Of a DNA stretch of 64,000 nt, positions 8,749 to 18,650 are shown piece after piece. The DNA lies in assembly GCA_036620675.1 (NCBI GenBank), contig JAZHEE010000024.1; one strand, written 5' to 3'. This DNA is from Jejubacter sp036620675. GTDB lineage: Bacteria; Pseudomonadota; Gammaproteobacteria; Enterobacterales; Enterobacteriaceae. Below the pieces are notes generated by a model. It made no database searches and was not told the origin of the DNA. It was given only the letters and a program-made list of their open reading frames with translations. The number at the start of each line of letters is the position of its first letter. Position 1 is the stretch's first letter. Made by a program: the position numbers and the translations under genes.

Positions 8749-11442
8749 TTAGGCGCTTTTTTTACTTTTGCGCGCTTTTGCGGCCGGTGCAGCTTTGGGT
8801 TTTTCCGCTGCTGCCGGTGCTTCTGCGGCTTCGCCTTCTACGAAATCACGGCCGTAGTAGGTATCCAGCATAATCTGTTTCAGCTCGGAGATCAGCGGAT
8901 AGCGCGGGTTAGCGCCGGTACACTGGTCGTCGAATGCGTCTTCAGACAGTTTATCCAGGTTCGCCAGGAAGTCGGCTTCCTGAACCCCGGCTTCACGGAT
9001 TGATTTCGGAATCCCCAGTTCAGCCTTCAGGCTTTCCAGCCATGCCAGCAGTTTCTCAATCTTCTGCGCGGTGCGGTCGCCCGGCGCGCTCAGGCCGAGA
9101 TGATCGGCAACCTCAGCGTAGCGACGGCGCGCCTGTGGGCGATCGTACTGGCTGAAGGCGGTCTGCTTGGTCGGGTTGTCGTTGGCGTTGTAGCGGATGA
9201 CGTTACAAATCAGCAGGGCGTTGGCCAGACCGTGCGGAATATGGAACTGGGAACCCAGCTTGTGCGCCATGGAGTGACATACGCCCAGGAAGGCGTTGGC
9301 AAACGCAATACCGGCGATGGTGGCCGCGCTGTGTACGCGCTCGCGAGCTACCGGGTTGTGGGCGCCTTCGTTGTAAGAGGCTGGCAGATACTCTTTAAGC
9401 AGCTTCAGCGCCTGCAGCGCCTGGCCGTCGGAGAACTCAGATGCCAGTACTGAAACATAGGCTTCCAGGGCGTGGGTTACCGCATCCAGGCCGCCGAAGG
9501 CGCACAGGGATTTCGGCATATCCATCACCAGGTTGGCATCGACAATCGCCATATCCGGGGTCAGGGCATAATCAGCCAGCGGATATTTCTGACCGGTTTC
9601 ATCGTCGGTCACTACCGCGAACGGTGTGACTTCAGAACCAGTACCGGAGGTGGTGGTAACGGCAATCATCTTCGCCTTGACGCCCATTTTCGGGAACTTG
9701 TGGATACGTTTACGGATATCCATAAAGCGCAGCGCCAGTTCTTCGAAGTGGGTTTCCGGATGTTCGTACATGACCCACATAATCTTCGCAGCATCCATTG
9801 GGGAGCCGCCACCCAGCGCGATAATCACGTCAGGCTTGAAGGAGTTCATCTGGTCGGCGCCTTTACGCACGATGCTCAGCGTCGGATCCGCCTCAACTTC
9901 GAAGAAGACTTCGGTTTCCACTCCGGCGGCCTTCAGCACGGAAGTGATCTGGTCGGCGTAACCGTTGTTGAACAGGAAGCGGTCAGTCACGATGAAGGCA
10001 CGCTTGTGGCCGTCGGTAACCACTTCATCCAGCGCCACCGGCAGCGAGCCGCGACGGAAGTAGATAGATTTCGGAAGTTTATGCCACAACATGTTTTCAG
10101 CTCGCTTAGCAACGGTTTTCTTGTTGATCAGGTGTTTCGGACCAACGTTCTCGGAGATAGAGTTACCGCCCCATGAGCCGCAGCCCAGGGTAAGAGAAGG
10201 TGCGAGCTTAAAGTTGTACAGATCGCCAATACCGCCCTGAGACGCCGGAGTGTTAATCAGGATACGCGCGGTTTTCATCTTATCGCCGAAGAAGTTCACG
10301 CGGGCCTGCTGGTTATCCTGGTCGGTGTAGAGGCAGGAGGTGTGACCGATACCGCCCATAGCGACCAGTTTTTCTGCTTTAACAACCGCATCTTCGAAAT
10401 CGGTAGCGCGATACATCGCCAGAGTCGGAGAGAGTTTTTCGTGAGCGAACGGCTCGCTTTCATCCACCTCAGTCACTTCACCAATCAGGATTTTAGTGCC
10501 GGCAGGAACGTCGATGCCTGCCATTTCTGCGATCTTCACCGCCGGCTGACCGACGATAGCTGCATTCAGCGCGCCGTTTTTCAGAATGATTTCCTGAACG
10601 GCTTTCAGCTCTTTACCCTGCAGCAGGTAGCCGCCATGGCTGGCGAAACGCTCGCGTACCGCGTCATAGACGGAATCCACAACCACGACTGACTGCTCGG
10701 AGGCGCAGATAACGCCGTTGTCGAAGGTTTTGGACATCAGGATAGAGGCCACGGCGCGTTTGATATCCGCAGTTTCATCGATAACCACCGGCGTGTTGCC
10801 CGCGCCTACGCCGATAGCCGGTTTACCGGAACTGTAGGCGGCTTTCACCATGCCCGGGCCGCCAGTGGCCAGAATCAGGTTGATGTCAGGGTGGTGCATC
10901 AGCTGGTTGGACAGCTCTACGGAAGGTTCGTCGATCCAGCCGATGATGTCTTTCGGCGCGCCGGCTGCGATAGCCGCCTGCAGTACGATATCCGCCGCCT
11001 TGTTGGTGGCGTTTTTAGCACGTGGATGCGGTGAGAAGATAATGGCGTTACGGGTCTTCAGGCTGATCAGCGCCTTAAAGATAGCGGTTGATGTCGGGTT
11101 GGTGGTCGGAACGATACCGCAGATGATTCCGGTGGGTTCAGCGATGGTGATGGTGCCGAAAGTTTCGTCTTCTTCCAGGATGCCGCAGGTCTTTTCATCT
11201 TTATAGGCGTTGTAGATATACTCGGAAGCAAAGTGGTTTTTGATGACTTTATCTTCAACGATACCCATGCCGGATTCGGAAACGGCCATTTTGGCGAGGG
11301 GAATACGAGCATCGGCGGCGGCCAGTGCGGCGGCACGGAAGATTTTATCAACCTGCTCTTGGGTGAAATTGGCATATTCACGCTGGGCTTTTTTTACGCG
11401 CTCGACGAGTGCGTTTAGTTCAGCGACGTTAGTAACAGCCAT
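8749..11442 (-). CDS. adhE: Bifunctional acetaldehyde-CoA / alcohol dehydrogenase AdhE
   Basis: AdhE reduces acetyl-CoA to acetaldehyde and then ethanol, regenerating NAD+ in fermentation; it assembles into spirosomes. The product has 897 residues against 891 in E. coli. The N-terminal aldehyde dehydrogenase half has its catalytic Cys in NGVICASEQS near residue 246. The C-terminal iron-dependent alcohol dehydrogenase half shows the metal ligands Asp and His in GGLDAVTHALEAY near 650 and two further His in GVCHSMAHKLG and FHIPHGLAN near 720-740. The last 25 residues are an Ala/Lys-rich tail ending KARKSKKSA. The start is supported by a GGAG site. Confidence 0.98.
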   Translation of the reverse strand: MAVTNVAELNALVERVKKAQREYANFTQEQVDKIFRAAALAAADARIPLAKMAVSESGMGIVEDKVIKNHFASEYIYNAYKDEKTCGILEEDETFGTITIAEPTGIICGIVPTTNPTSTAIFKALISLKTRNAIIFSPHPRAKNATNKAADIVLQAAIAAGAPKDIIGWIDEPSVELSNQLMHHPDINLILATGGPGMVKAAYSSGKPAIGVGAGNTPVVIDETADIKRAVASILMSKTFDNGVICASEQSVVVVDSVYDAVRERFASHGGYLLQGKELKAVQEIILKNGALNAAIVGQPAVKIAEMAGIDVPAGTKILIGEVTEVDESEPFAHEKLSPTLAMYRATDFEDAVVKAEKLVAMGGIGHTSCLYTDQDNQQARVNFFGDKMKTARILINTPASQGGIGDLYNFKLAPSLTLGCGSWGGNSISENVGPKHLINKKTVAKRAENMLWHKLPKSIYFRRGSLPVALDEVVTDGHKRAFIVTDRFLFNNGYADQITSVLKAAGVETEVFFEVEADPTLSIVRKGADQMNSFKPDVIIALGGGSPMDAAKIMWVMYEHPETHFEELALRFMDIRKRIHKFPKMGVKAKMIAVTTTSGTGSEVTPFAVVTDDETGQKYPLADYALTPDMAIVDANLVMDMPKSLCAFGGLDAVTHALEAYVSVLASEFSDGQALQALKLLKEYLPASYNEGAHNPVARERVHSAATIAGIAFANAFLGVCHSMAHKLGSQFHIPHGLANALLICNVIRYNANDNPTKQTAFSQYDRPQARRRYAEVADHLGLSAPGDRTAQKIEKLLAWLESLKAELGIPKSIREAGVQEADFLANLDKLSEDAFDDQCTGANPRYPLISELKQIMLDTYYGRDFVEGEAAEAPAAAEKPKAAPAAKARKSKKSA

Positions 11443-11465
11443 AATGCTCTCCTGATAATGTTAAA

Positions 11466-11569
11466 CTCTTTTAGTAAATCAGCATCCAGGATACCAGTAT
11501 AGTTCGCCGATTTACTGTCGCTTGTTCGCAGGGAGCGAAAACTGCTGCGACGCAGATTTACTAAAAGAG
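11466..11569 (-). promoter_or_regulatory. adhE leader: long-range inverted repeat
   Basis: Perfect 15-bp arms, CTCTTTTAGTAAATC (11466-11480) and its complement (11555-11569), lie 74 bp apart in the adhE 5' untranslated region. In E. coli the adhE leader folds this way, hides the ribosome site and is cut by RNase III, which is needed for translation. The left arm ends about 24 bases before the adhE start here, so the same control is likely. Confidence 0.7.
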
Positions 11570-11884
11570 CCTTGCCTGAAACATCATCAACCTGACGCTG
11601 TTATCCCTGGCGGCGTCACCAAGGTTACTCACTTCTGAGTAGTTGTTTTGTGATCTATGTCAATTTTACGCCAAGCTGACACCTTTCAGCAGGCGGTTTT
11701 GCCGCTTTATTAATCACGCCACCTGTGCAAAAGGGGTAGGCGTGGGATGAGTGGCTATAATATCAGCGAAACCGACGCTGTCTGTGAGGAGATAACGCTC
11801 TGTTGGCTAATTAACGTGGCGCCACGAGCGCTTTTCCATTACATTACGCGGGCCTTTTTTCCCCGTTTATTTTTGGAGTCTCGG
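11570..11884. other. Intergenic region between adhE leader and ychE
   Basis: About 315 bp with no supported gene. It must hold the adhE promoter (leftward) and the ychE promoter (rightward). The frame of ychE stays open upstream to 11747, but that extension has no family support. I could not assign promoter hexamers with confidence. Confidence 0.45.
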
Positions 11885-12532
11885 GTGACTCAGATACTGT
11901 TTGATTTTCCAACCTGGTTTAAATTCTTTATTGGTTTGTTCGCGCTGGTGAACCCGGTAGGGATCCTGCCGGTGTTTATCAGCATGACCAGCTACCAGAC
12001 CGCGGCGGCGCGTAATAAGACCAATATGACCGCCAGCCTTTCGGTCGCGATTATTCTCTGGTGCTCGCTGTTCCTGGGGGATGCTATTCTGCAGATGTTC
12101 GGGATCTCCATCGACTCCTTCCGGATCGCTGGCGGTATCCTGGTGGTCACTATCGCCATGTCGATGATCAGCGGCAAACTGGGGGAGGATAAACAGAATA
12201 AGCAGGAAAAATCGGAAACGGCCATTCGCGAGAACGTGGGGGTGGTGCCGCTGGCGCTACCGCTGATGGCTGGCCCCGGCGCTATCAGCTCCACCATCGT
12301 CTGGAGTACCCGTTATGACAACTGGCTCCATCTGGCGGGTTTTAGCGTCGCAATCGCGCTGTTTGCTCTGAGCTGTTGGCTGCTGTTTCGTGCCGCACCG
12401 TGGCTGGTGCGTTTGCTGGGACAGACCGGAATTAACGTCATTACCCGAATTATGGGATTATTGCTGATGGCGCTCGGTATTGAGTTTATCGTCACCGGTA
12501 TTAAATCGATATTTCCCGGTCTGTTGAGTTAA
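11885..12532 (+). CDS. ychE: MarC-family inner membrane protein YchE
   Basis: A multi-spanning membrane protein of the MarC/SNARE-associated family with about six hydrophobic segments. The GTG at 11885 (VTQILFDFPTWFKFF) gives 215 residues, exactly the E. coli YchE length, with a GGAG site 8-12 bases upstream. The conserved NPVGILPVFISMT near residue 23 and PLALPLMAGPGAIS near residue 121 are family signatures. The transported substrate is not known. It lies upstream of opp but 540 bp away. Confidence 0.93.
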   Translation: MTQILFDFPTWFKFFIGLFALVNPVGILPVFISMTSYQTAAARNKTNMTASLSVAIILWCSLFLGDAILQMFGISIDSFRIAGGILVVTIAMSMISGKLGEDKQNKQEKSETAIRENVGVVPLALPLMAGPGAISSTIVWSTRYDNWLHLAGFSVAIALFALSCWLLFRAAPWLVRLLGQTGINVITRIMGLLLMALGIEFIVTGIKSIFPGLLS

Positions 12533-13072
12533 TCGACGGTTCAACACTTCTGTTTACCGCGGCGCCTGATGGGGCCGCGGTCATATTCTCTGTTCTGATA
12601 TATCAAAATCCTATATAAATCGCTGAATTAGGCTCCGGGCCGGTTCCGGCCAGCCGACAGTCGATCGCGTCTTGCCGCCGCGATCGGTCAGTGTTATTAG
12701 TACCTGACTCCACGACTGGCATCGAGGGTTGAGTGATTTTTATTCGTCGGGTGCATTGCTTAACAATTTTGCAAAATATTCCTGGCGGAAGCCTTCGTCA
12801 TTTTGCTAGTTTGCGGAGAGTCGAGCTATACCAATATTTATAATGAAATAAGCATAATTTATAGTGTTAAAACCCATTTTCTATCTTTTGTCTGGTGATT
12901 GTGTCTACCTCTGTCGACAGGATTCATAAATACGGTGCGCTGGATTAGCGCGAGCGTAACAGGAATGACGGGCTGTCGGTCTTTCGTTCAGCCGACGCCC
13001 GCCGCCGGGCTGTACCCGGCATGGCGCAGGCCTGAAAGGGCCAATAATTATAAGTACAGGAGCAATAACACA
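12533..13072 (+). promoter_or_regulatory. oppA upstream region and leader
   Basis: This 540-bp gap has no supported gene. A GC-rich palindrome at 12557-12583 (CCGCGGCGCC ... GGGGCCGCGG) without a U-tract could be a weak ychE terminator. An AT-rich promoter-like stretch lies near 12850-12865. The CA-rich AATAACACA just before the oppA ATG resembles the site that GcvB sRNA uses in E. coli and Salmonella; this is inference. Confidence 0.45.
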
Positions 13073-14704
13073 ATGACCATCATCACAAAGAAAACCCGTA
13101 TCGCGATGGCGATGCTGGGGGCATTAATCACGGCGAATGGGGCAGGGGCGGCGGAGGTTCCGCACGGAGTCACTCTGGCGGAAAAACAGACCCTGGTGCG
13201 CAATAACGGCGCGGAAGTACAGTCGCTGGATCCGCATAAAATTGAAGGAATTCCGGAATCCAATGTCAGTCACGATCTGTTTGAAGGGCTCCTGATTTCC
13301 GATCTCCAGGGCCACCCGATTCCCGGCGTGGCGGAGAGATGGGAAAATCAGGATTTTAAAGTCTGGACCTTTCATCTGCGTAAAGACGCTAAATGGTCCA
13401 ATGGTGAACCTGTGACCGCCCAGGACTTTGTCTATAGCTGGCAGCGACTGGCGACGCCGGATACCGCTTCTCCTTATGCCAGTTATCTTCAGTATGGCCA
13501 TATCGTCAACGTTGATGAGATTATCGCCGGTAAGAAAAAGCCGGAGAGCCTGGGCGTTAAGGCGCTGGATGACCATACGCTGCAAGTCACCTTAAGCCAG
13601 CCGGTACCCTATTTTTATAAGCTGCTGATTCATCCTTCTATGTCGCCGGTACCGAAGGCGGTCATTGAAAAATACGGAGATAAATGGACCCAGCCTGGCA
13701 AGATGGTGAATAACGGTGCCTATACCGTGAAGCAGTGGGTGGTGAATGAACGACTGGTACTGACCCGTAACCCACAATACTGGAATAACGATAAAACAGT
13801 TATCAATCAGGTTACCTGGCTGCCGATTGCTTCTGAAGTGACCGACGTTAACCGCTATCGCAGCGGTGGAATCGACATCACTAATAATTACCTGCCGATT
13901 GAGCTATTTCGCAAACTGAAACAGGAATTGCCGAAAGAGCTTAGCATCACCCCTTATATGTGTACCTACTATTTCGAAATCAATAATAACAAGCCGCCGT
14001 TTAACGATCCGCGAGTGCGCACGGCGCTCAAACTGGGTCTGGATCGCGATATTATCGTCAATAAGGTGAAAAATCAGGGCGACCTTCCGGCGTACAGCTA
14101 TACCCCGCCTTACGCCGATGGAATGAAACTAACGAAGCCAGAATGGGTTGGCTGGAGCCAGGAAAAACGCAATGAAGAAGCGCGTAAACTGCTGGAAGCT
14201 GCGGGTTATGGTAAAGGAAAACCACTGAGTTTTGATCTGCTGTATAACACCTCGGATCTGCATAAGAAGATGGCGATTGCTGCCGCTTCTATCTGGAAGA
14301 AAAATCTGGGTGTTAACGTACGGCTGGAAAATCAGGAGTGGAAAACCTTCCTGGATACCCGCCATCAGGGGAATTATGATGTTGCTCGCGCCGGTTGGTG
14401 CGCTGACTATAACGAGCCGAGCTCGTTTTTGAATACCATGCTGTCGGACAGCTCCAACAATACCGCGCATTATAAGAGCCCGGCATTCGATAAAATTATC
14501 GCCGAGACTCTGAAAGCTTCTGGTAATGATGCCCGGGCAGCGCTTTACGATAAGGCAGAGCAGCAGCTGGACAAAGATTCCGTCATCGTGCCTGTCTATT
14601 ACTATGTGAATACCCGACTGGTGAAACCGTGGGTGGGGGGATATACCGGCAAGGATCCGCTGGATAATACCTACACCAAAGATATGTACATTATTAAGCA
14701 CTGA
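13073..14704 (+). CDS. oppA: Periplasmic oligopeptide-binding protein OppA
   Basis: OppA captures peptides of 2-5 residues for the OppBCDF importer. The ATG at 13073 follows AGGAG by 10 bases and gives 543 residues, the E. coli length; the frame stays open 58 codons upstream without homology. Residues 1-26 are a Sec signal peptide (KKTRIAMAMLG, cleavage after GAGAAEV-type region). The SBP family 5 pattern follows, with peptide-contact Asp in GWCADYNEPSSF near residue 440. A stable hairpin separates it from oppB, fitting higher expression of the binding protein. Confidence 0.97.
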   Translation: MTIITKKTRIAMAMLGALITANGAGAAEVPHGVTLAEKQTLVRNNGAEVQSLDPHKIEGIPESNVSHDLFEGLLISDLQGHPIPGVAERWENQDFKVWTFHLRKDAKWSNGEPVTAQDFVYSWQRLATPDTASPYASYLQYGHIVNVDEIIAGKKKPESLGVKALDDHTLQVTLSQPVPYFYKLLIHPSMSPVPKAVIEKYGDKWTQPGKMVNNGAYTVKQWVVNERLVLTRNPQYWNNDKTVINQVTWLPIASEVTDVNRYRSGGIDITNNYLPIELFRKLKQELPKELSITPYMCTYYFEINNNKPPFNDPRVRTALKLGLDRDIIVNKVKNQGDLPAYSYTPPYADGMKLTKPEWVGWSQEKRNEEARKLLEAAGYGKGKPLSFDLLYNTSDLHKKMAIAAASIWKKNLGVNVRLENQEWKTFLDTRHQGNYDVARAGWCADYNEPSSFLNTMLSDSSNNTAHYKSPAFDKIIAETLKASGNDARAALYDKAEQQLDKDSVIVPVYYYVNTRLVKPWVGGYTGKDPLDNTYTKDMYIIKH

Positions 14705-14710
14705 TGGTTT

Positions 14711-14732
14711 GCGGCGGGTTAAGACCCGCCGC
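14711..14732 (+). promoter_or_regulatory. Intercistronic hairpin between oppA and oppB
   Basis: GCGGCGGG TTAAGA CCCGCCGC forms a perfect 8-bp stem seven bases after the oppA stop, with no U-tract. Such hairpins commonly protect the 3' end of the binding-protein mRNA or attenuate downstream genes. Confidence 0.65.
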
Positions 14733-14771
14733 TCGATACCTCTCCAGTGACAGAGCCAGAGGGTTAGGGCA

Positions 14772-15692
14772 ATGCTGAAATTTATCCTGCGTCGCTGTCT
14801 GGAAGCGATACCGACGCTGTTTATCTTAATTACCATCTCCTTTTTTATGATGCGCCTGGCGCCAGGTAGCCCTTTTACCGGCGAGCGTAATCTACCACCG
14901 GAAGTGATGGCCAATATTGAGGCTAAATACCATCTTAACGATCCCATCATGACCCAGTACCTGAGTTACCTGAAACAGCTGGCTCACGGGGACTTCGGGC
15001 CTTCATTTAAATATAAAGATTATTCAGTCAACGATCTGGTGGCCGGTGCTTTTCCGGTTTCAGCGAAACTGGGGCTGGCCGCGTTTGCACTGGCGGTCAT
15101 TCTTGGAGTGGGGGCCGGTACTGTAGCCGCCCTGAAACAGAACACCAAATGGGACTATACGGTAATGGGCTTCGCCATGACCGGGGTGGTGATTCCGGGC
15201 TTTGTGGTGGCGCCGTTGCTGGTGCTGATCTTCTCAATTACGCTGAAATGGCTGCCGGGAGGCGGCTGGAACGGCGGACGGATAAACTATGTGATTCTGC
15301 CGATGGTGGCGCTGTCGCTGGCTTACATCGCCAGTATTGCCCGTATTACCCGCGGCTCAATGATAGAAGTGCTGCACTCGAACTTTATTCGCACCGCCCG
15401 GGCTAAGGGGCTGCCGATGCGGCGCATTATTCTGCGTCACGCGCTGCGTCCCGCTCTGCTGCCGGTGATCTCTTATATGGGGCCGGCTTTCGTGGGCATC
15501 ATTACCGGCTCGATGGTGATTGAAACCATTTTTGGCCTGCCGGGTATTGGTCAGCTGTTTGTTAACGGTGCGCTGAACCGTGACTATTCGCTGGTGCTTA
15601 GCCTGACGATTCTGGTAGGGGTGCTGACCATTCTGTTCAACGCCGTGGTCGATGTGCTTTATGCGCTGATCGATCCGAAAATTCGTTACTGA
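14772..15692 (+). CDS. oppB: Oligopeptide ABC transporter permease OppB
   Basis: One of the two membrane subunits of the Opp importer. The 306 residues equal the E. coli length, with six membrane segments. The EAA-loop that docks the ATPases is visible as RTARAKGLPMRRIILRHALR near residues 207-226. It follows oppA by 67 bp and precedes oppC by 14 bp in one operon. Confidence 0.97.
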   Translation: MLKFILRRCLEAIPTLFILITISFFMMRLAPGSPFTGERNLPPEVMANIEAKYHLNDPIMTQYLSYLKQLAHGDFGPSFKYKDYSVNDLVAGAFPVSAKLGLAAFALAVILGVGAGTVAALKQNTKWDYTVMGFAMTGVVIPGFVVAPLLVLIFSITLKWLPGGGWNGGRINYVILPMVALSLAYIASIARITRGSMIEVLHSNFIRTARAKGLPMRRIILRHALRPALLPVISYMGPAFVGIITGSMVIETIFGLPGIGQLFVNGALNRDYSLVLSLTILVGVLTILFNAVVDVLYALIDPKIRY

Positions 15693-15706
15693 CGCGGAGC
15701 TGACCG

Positions 15707-16615
15707 ATGATGATGAGTAATAAGAACAGCGCCGTGCTGGAGGATTTCAGCCAGCAGCTGGATGTCAAAGGCCGCAGCCTGTGGCAGGATGCGCGGCGTC
15801 GTTTTCTGCATAACCGGGCCGCTACCGCCAGTCTGCTGGTTCTGGCGCTGATTGCGATCTTTGTGATACTGGCGCCGATGTTTTCCGCCTTTACCTATGA
15901 CGACACCGACTGGGCGATGATGTCCGCGGCGCCGGAATGGGCCAGCGGGCACTACTTCGGCACCGATTCTTCCGGGCGCGACCTGCTGGTGCGGGTGGCT
16001 ATTGGCGGGCGTATTTCTCTGATGGTGGGTATTTGCGCGGCGCTGGTGGCGGTGGTTGTCGGCACGCTGTATGGCGCGCTTTCCGGATATCTTGGCGGTC
16101 GGGTGGATTCAGTGATGATGCGCCTGCTGGAAATCCTTAACTCATTTCCGTTTATGTTTTTCGTTATCCTGCTGGTGACCTTTTTTGGCCAGAACATTCT
16201 GCTGATCTTTGTGGCAATCGGCATGGTTTCCTGGCTTGATATGGCGCGTATCGTGCGCGGCCAGACCCTGAGTCTTAAGCGCAAAGAGTTTATCGAAGCC
16301 GCTCAGGTTGGTGGCGTCTCTACCGCCGGGATTGTGATGCGCCATATCGTGCCTAACGTGCTGGGCGTGGTAGTGGTGTATGCCTCGCTGCTGGTGCCGA
16401 ATATGATTCTGTTTGAATCTTTTCTTAGCTTCCTGGGGCTGGGTACCCAGGAGCCGCTCAGTAGCTGGGGTGCGCTGTTGAGCGATGGTGCCAATTCGAT
16501 GGAGGTTTCCCCCTGGCTGCTGCTGTTTCCGGCGGGGTTTCTGGTGGTGACTCTGTTCTGTTTTAACTTTATCGGCGATGGCCTGCGCGATGCCCTCGAC
16601 CCGAAAGATCGTTAA
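15707..16615 (+). CDS. oppC: Oligopeptide ABC transporter permease OppC
   Basis: The second membrane subunit of Opp, 302 residues as in E. coli. An N-terminal OppC_N segment is followed by the permease domain. The FGTDSSGRDLLVR motif near residue 84 is typical of OppC/DppC, and the EAA loop reads EAAQVGGVSTAGIVMRHIVP near 198-217. The start is MMMSNKNS; any of the first three Met codons could be used. It is spaced 11 bp from oppD. Confidence 0.97.
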   Translation: MMMSNKNSAVLEDFSQQLDVKGRSLWQDARRRFLHNRAATASLLVLALIAIFVILAPMFSAFTYDDTDWAMMSAAPEWASGHYFGTDSSGRDLLVRVAIGGRISLMVGICAALVAVVVGTLYGALSGYLGGRVDSVMMRLLEILNSFPFMFFVILLVTFFGQNILLIFVAIGMVSWLDMARIVRGQTLSLKRKEFIEAAQVGGVSTAGIVMRHIVPNVLGVVVVYASLLVPNMILFESFLSFLGLGTQEPLSSWGALLSDGANSMEVSPWLLLFPAGFLVVTLFCFNFIGDGLRDALDPKDR

Positions 16616-16626
16616 GGAGTGAGCCG

Positions 16627-17616
16627 ATGAGTCACAATCCAAACCTGACTGCGCCGCTGCTGGCGGTTAAAGACCTGCGGGTGACCTTCTCCACGCCGGA
16701 TGGCGATGTTACTGCGGTTGATTCTCTGAATTTCAGCCTGCGAGCCGGCGAAACGCTGGGCATTGTCGGCGAGTCCGGCTCCGGTAAGTCCCAGACTGCG
16801 TTTGCCCTTATGGGGCTACTGGCGTCCAACGGCCATACTGGCGGCTCGGCGCGTTTTAATGACCGTGAGATCCTTAATCTGCCCGAAGCGCAGATGAACC
16901 GACTGCGCGCCGAGCAGATTGCGATGATTTTTCAGGACCCCATGACCTCTCTGAATCCCTATATGCGGGTAGGGGAACAGTTGATGGAGGTACTGATGCT
17001 ACATAAAAAAATGAGCAAGGCCGACGCGTTCAGTGCCTCAGTACAGATGCTGGACGCGGTACGGATGCCGGAAGCCCGCAAGCGCATGCGCATGTATCCG
17101 CACGAGTTTTCTGGCGGTATGCGCCAGCGGGTGATGATAGCCATGGCGCTGCTGTGCCGTCCGCAGTTGCTGATTGCCGACGAGCCAACCACGGCGCTGG
17201 ATGTTACCGTGCAGGCGCAGATTATGAGCCTGCTCAACGAGCTGAAGCGCGAATTTAATACCGCTATCATTATGATTACCCACGATCTGGGCGTGGTAGC
17301 CGGGCTGTGCGACCAGGTGCTGGTCATGTATGCCGGACGTACCATGGAGTATGGCAGCGCCCGGGATATTTTCTACCGGCCATCGCATCCCTATTCGCGA
17401 GGCCTGTTGAGCGCGGTGCCTGCGCTGGACAGTGAAGAAGAGGTGCTATTGACCATTCCGGGCAATCCGCCCAATTTGTTGAACCTGCCGACAGGTTGCC
17501 CGTTTCGACCGCGCTGTCCCTGGGCTATGGAGGAGTGTCGCCAGGCGCCACCGCTTACGCCGTTTGAACAGGGGCGGCTGCGCGCCTGCTATAAGCCACA
17601 GGAGGAGATGGTATGA
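16627..17616 (+). CDS. oppD: Oligopeptide ABC transporter ATPase OppD
   Basis: A cytoplasmic ATPase of Opp, 329 residues against 337 in E. coli. Walker A GESGSGKS is near residue 53, the signature SGGMRQR near 160, and Walker B LLIADEPTTALD near 182. The C-terminal oligo_HPY region carries four cysteines (CPFRPRCPWAMEEC and RACYK), the usual iron-sulfur-type cluster site of this family. Its last codon overlaps oppF by ATGA, giving coupled translation. Confidence 0.97.
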   Translation: MSHNPNLTAPLLAVKDLRVTFSTPDGDVTAVDSLNFSLRAGETLGIVGESGSGKSQTAFALMGLLASNGHTGGSARFNDREILNLPEAQMNRLRAEQIAMIFQDPMTSLNPYMRVGEQLMEVLMLHKKMSKADAFSASVQMLDAVRMPEARKRMRMYPHEFSGGMRQRVMIAMALLCRPQLLIADEPTTALDVTVQAQIMSLLNELKREFNTAIIMITHDLGVVAGLCDQVLVMYAGRTMEYGSARDIFYRPSHPYSRGLLSAVPALDSEEEVLLTIPGNPPNLLNLPTGCPFRPRCPWAMEECRQAPPLTPFEQGRLRACYKPQEEMV

Positions 17617-18614
17617 GCCAGATCGAAGAACGTGAGGTTCTGCTCGAAGTCGATAGCCTGAAAGTTCATTTCGATGTGCGCGACGACAAACGCTGGTTCT
17701 GGCAACCGGCGCAGCAGCTGAAGGCGGTGGATGGTGTGACGCTGCGCCTGTACGCGGGTGAAACCCTGGGTGTGGTTGGGGAGTCGGGCTGCGGCAAGTC
17801 GACATTTGCCAGAGCCCTTATCGGTCTGGTAAAAGCTTCTGCCGGTCGAGTTACCTGGCTTGGGCGTGAACTGACGGAACTGGATACCCGGGCGTGGCGT
17901 GAAGTACGCAGCGATATCCAGATGATCTTTCAGGATCCGCTGGCGTCGCTGAATCCGAGGATGACTATCGGCGATATCATTGCCGAGCCGCTGCGCACAT
18001 ATCATCCGCAACTGCCGCGCCGTCAGGTGACCGATAAGGTTAAAGCGATGATGGCGAAGGTGGGGCTATTGCCTAACCTGATTAACCGCTATCCCCATGA
18101 ATTTTCCGGCGGGCAGTGTCAGCGTATCGGTATCGCCAGGGCGCTGATTCTGGAGCCGAAGCTGGTTATCTGCGACGAGCCGGTATCGGCATTGGATGTC
18201 TCTATTCAGGCTCAGGTGGTGAATCTGCTGCGGGATTTGCAGCGAGAAATGGGGCTATCGCTGATTTTCATCGCTCACGATCTGGCGGTGGTAAAACACA
18301 TTTCCGACAGGGTTCTGGTGATGTATCTGGGCCATGCGGTGGAACTGGGGGCCAGGGATGAGGTTTATCGTAATCCGCTCCATCCCTATACCCGGGCGCT
18401 GATGTCAGCGGTGCCGTTACCGGATCCGGATCGGGAGAAGGCGAAGCCGTTACAGCTGCTGGAAGGCGATCTGCCGTCGCCTGTTAATCCACCTTCGGGC
18501 TGCGTGTTTCGTACCCGTTGCCCGATGGCCGGGCCGGAGTGCGCTGCGACTAAACCGCCGCTGGAGGGGAGTTTTCAGCACGCAGTGGCCTGCCTGAAGG
18601 TGGATCCGCTATAA
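17613..18614 (+). CDS. oppF: Oligopeptide ABC transporter ATPase OppF
   Basis: The partner ATPase of OppD, 333 residues. Walker A GESGCGKST is near residue 57, the signature FSGGQCQR near 164, Walker B LVICDEPVSALD near 186, and the H-loop AHDL near 227. The C terminus again has an oligo_HPY domain with clustered cysteines. It starts inside the oppD stop region (ATGA) and ends at the operon terminator. Confidence 0.97.
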   Translation: MSQIEEREVLLEVDSLKVHFDVRDDKRWFWQPAQQLKAVDGVTLRLYAGETLGVVGESGCGKSTFARALIGLVKASAGRVTWLGRELTELDTRAWREVRSDIQMIFQDPLASLNPRMTIGDIIAEPLRTYHPQLPRRQVTDKVKAMMAKVGLLPNLINRYPHEFSGGQCQRIGIARALILEPKLVICDEPVSALDVSIQAQVVNLLRDLQREMGLSLIFIAHDLAVVKHISDRVLVMYLGHAVELGARDEVYRNPLHPYTRALMSAVPLPDPDREKAKPLQLLEGDLPSPVNPPSGCVFRTRCPMAGPECAATKPPLEGSFQHAVACLKVDPL

Positions 18615-18643
18615 AAAAAGCCGCCGGAAACGGCGGCTTTTTT
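18613..18643. terminator. opp / yciU bidirectional terminator
   Basis: A run of A, AGCCGCCG GAAA CGGCGGCT, then a run of T. It starts at the oppF stop codon and lies just past the end of the leftward yciU, so it serves both. Confidence 0.92.
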
Positions 18644-18650
18644 CAGGTCA

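Noticed and set aside
12899..13072. N-terminal extension of oppA
   Set aside because: The 58 extra codons have no homology and precede a good ribosome site and signal peptide at 13073.
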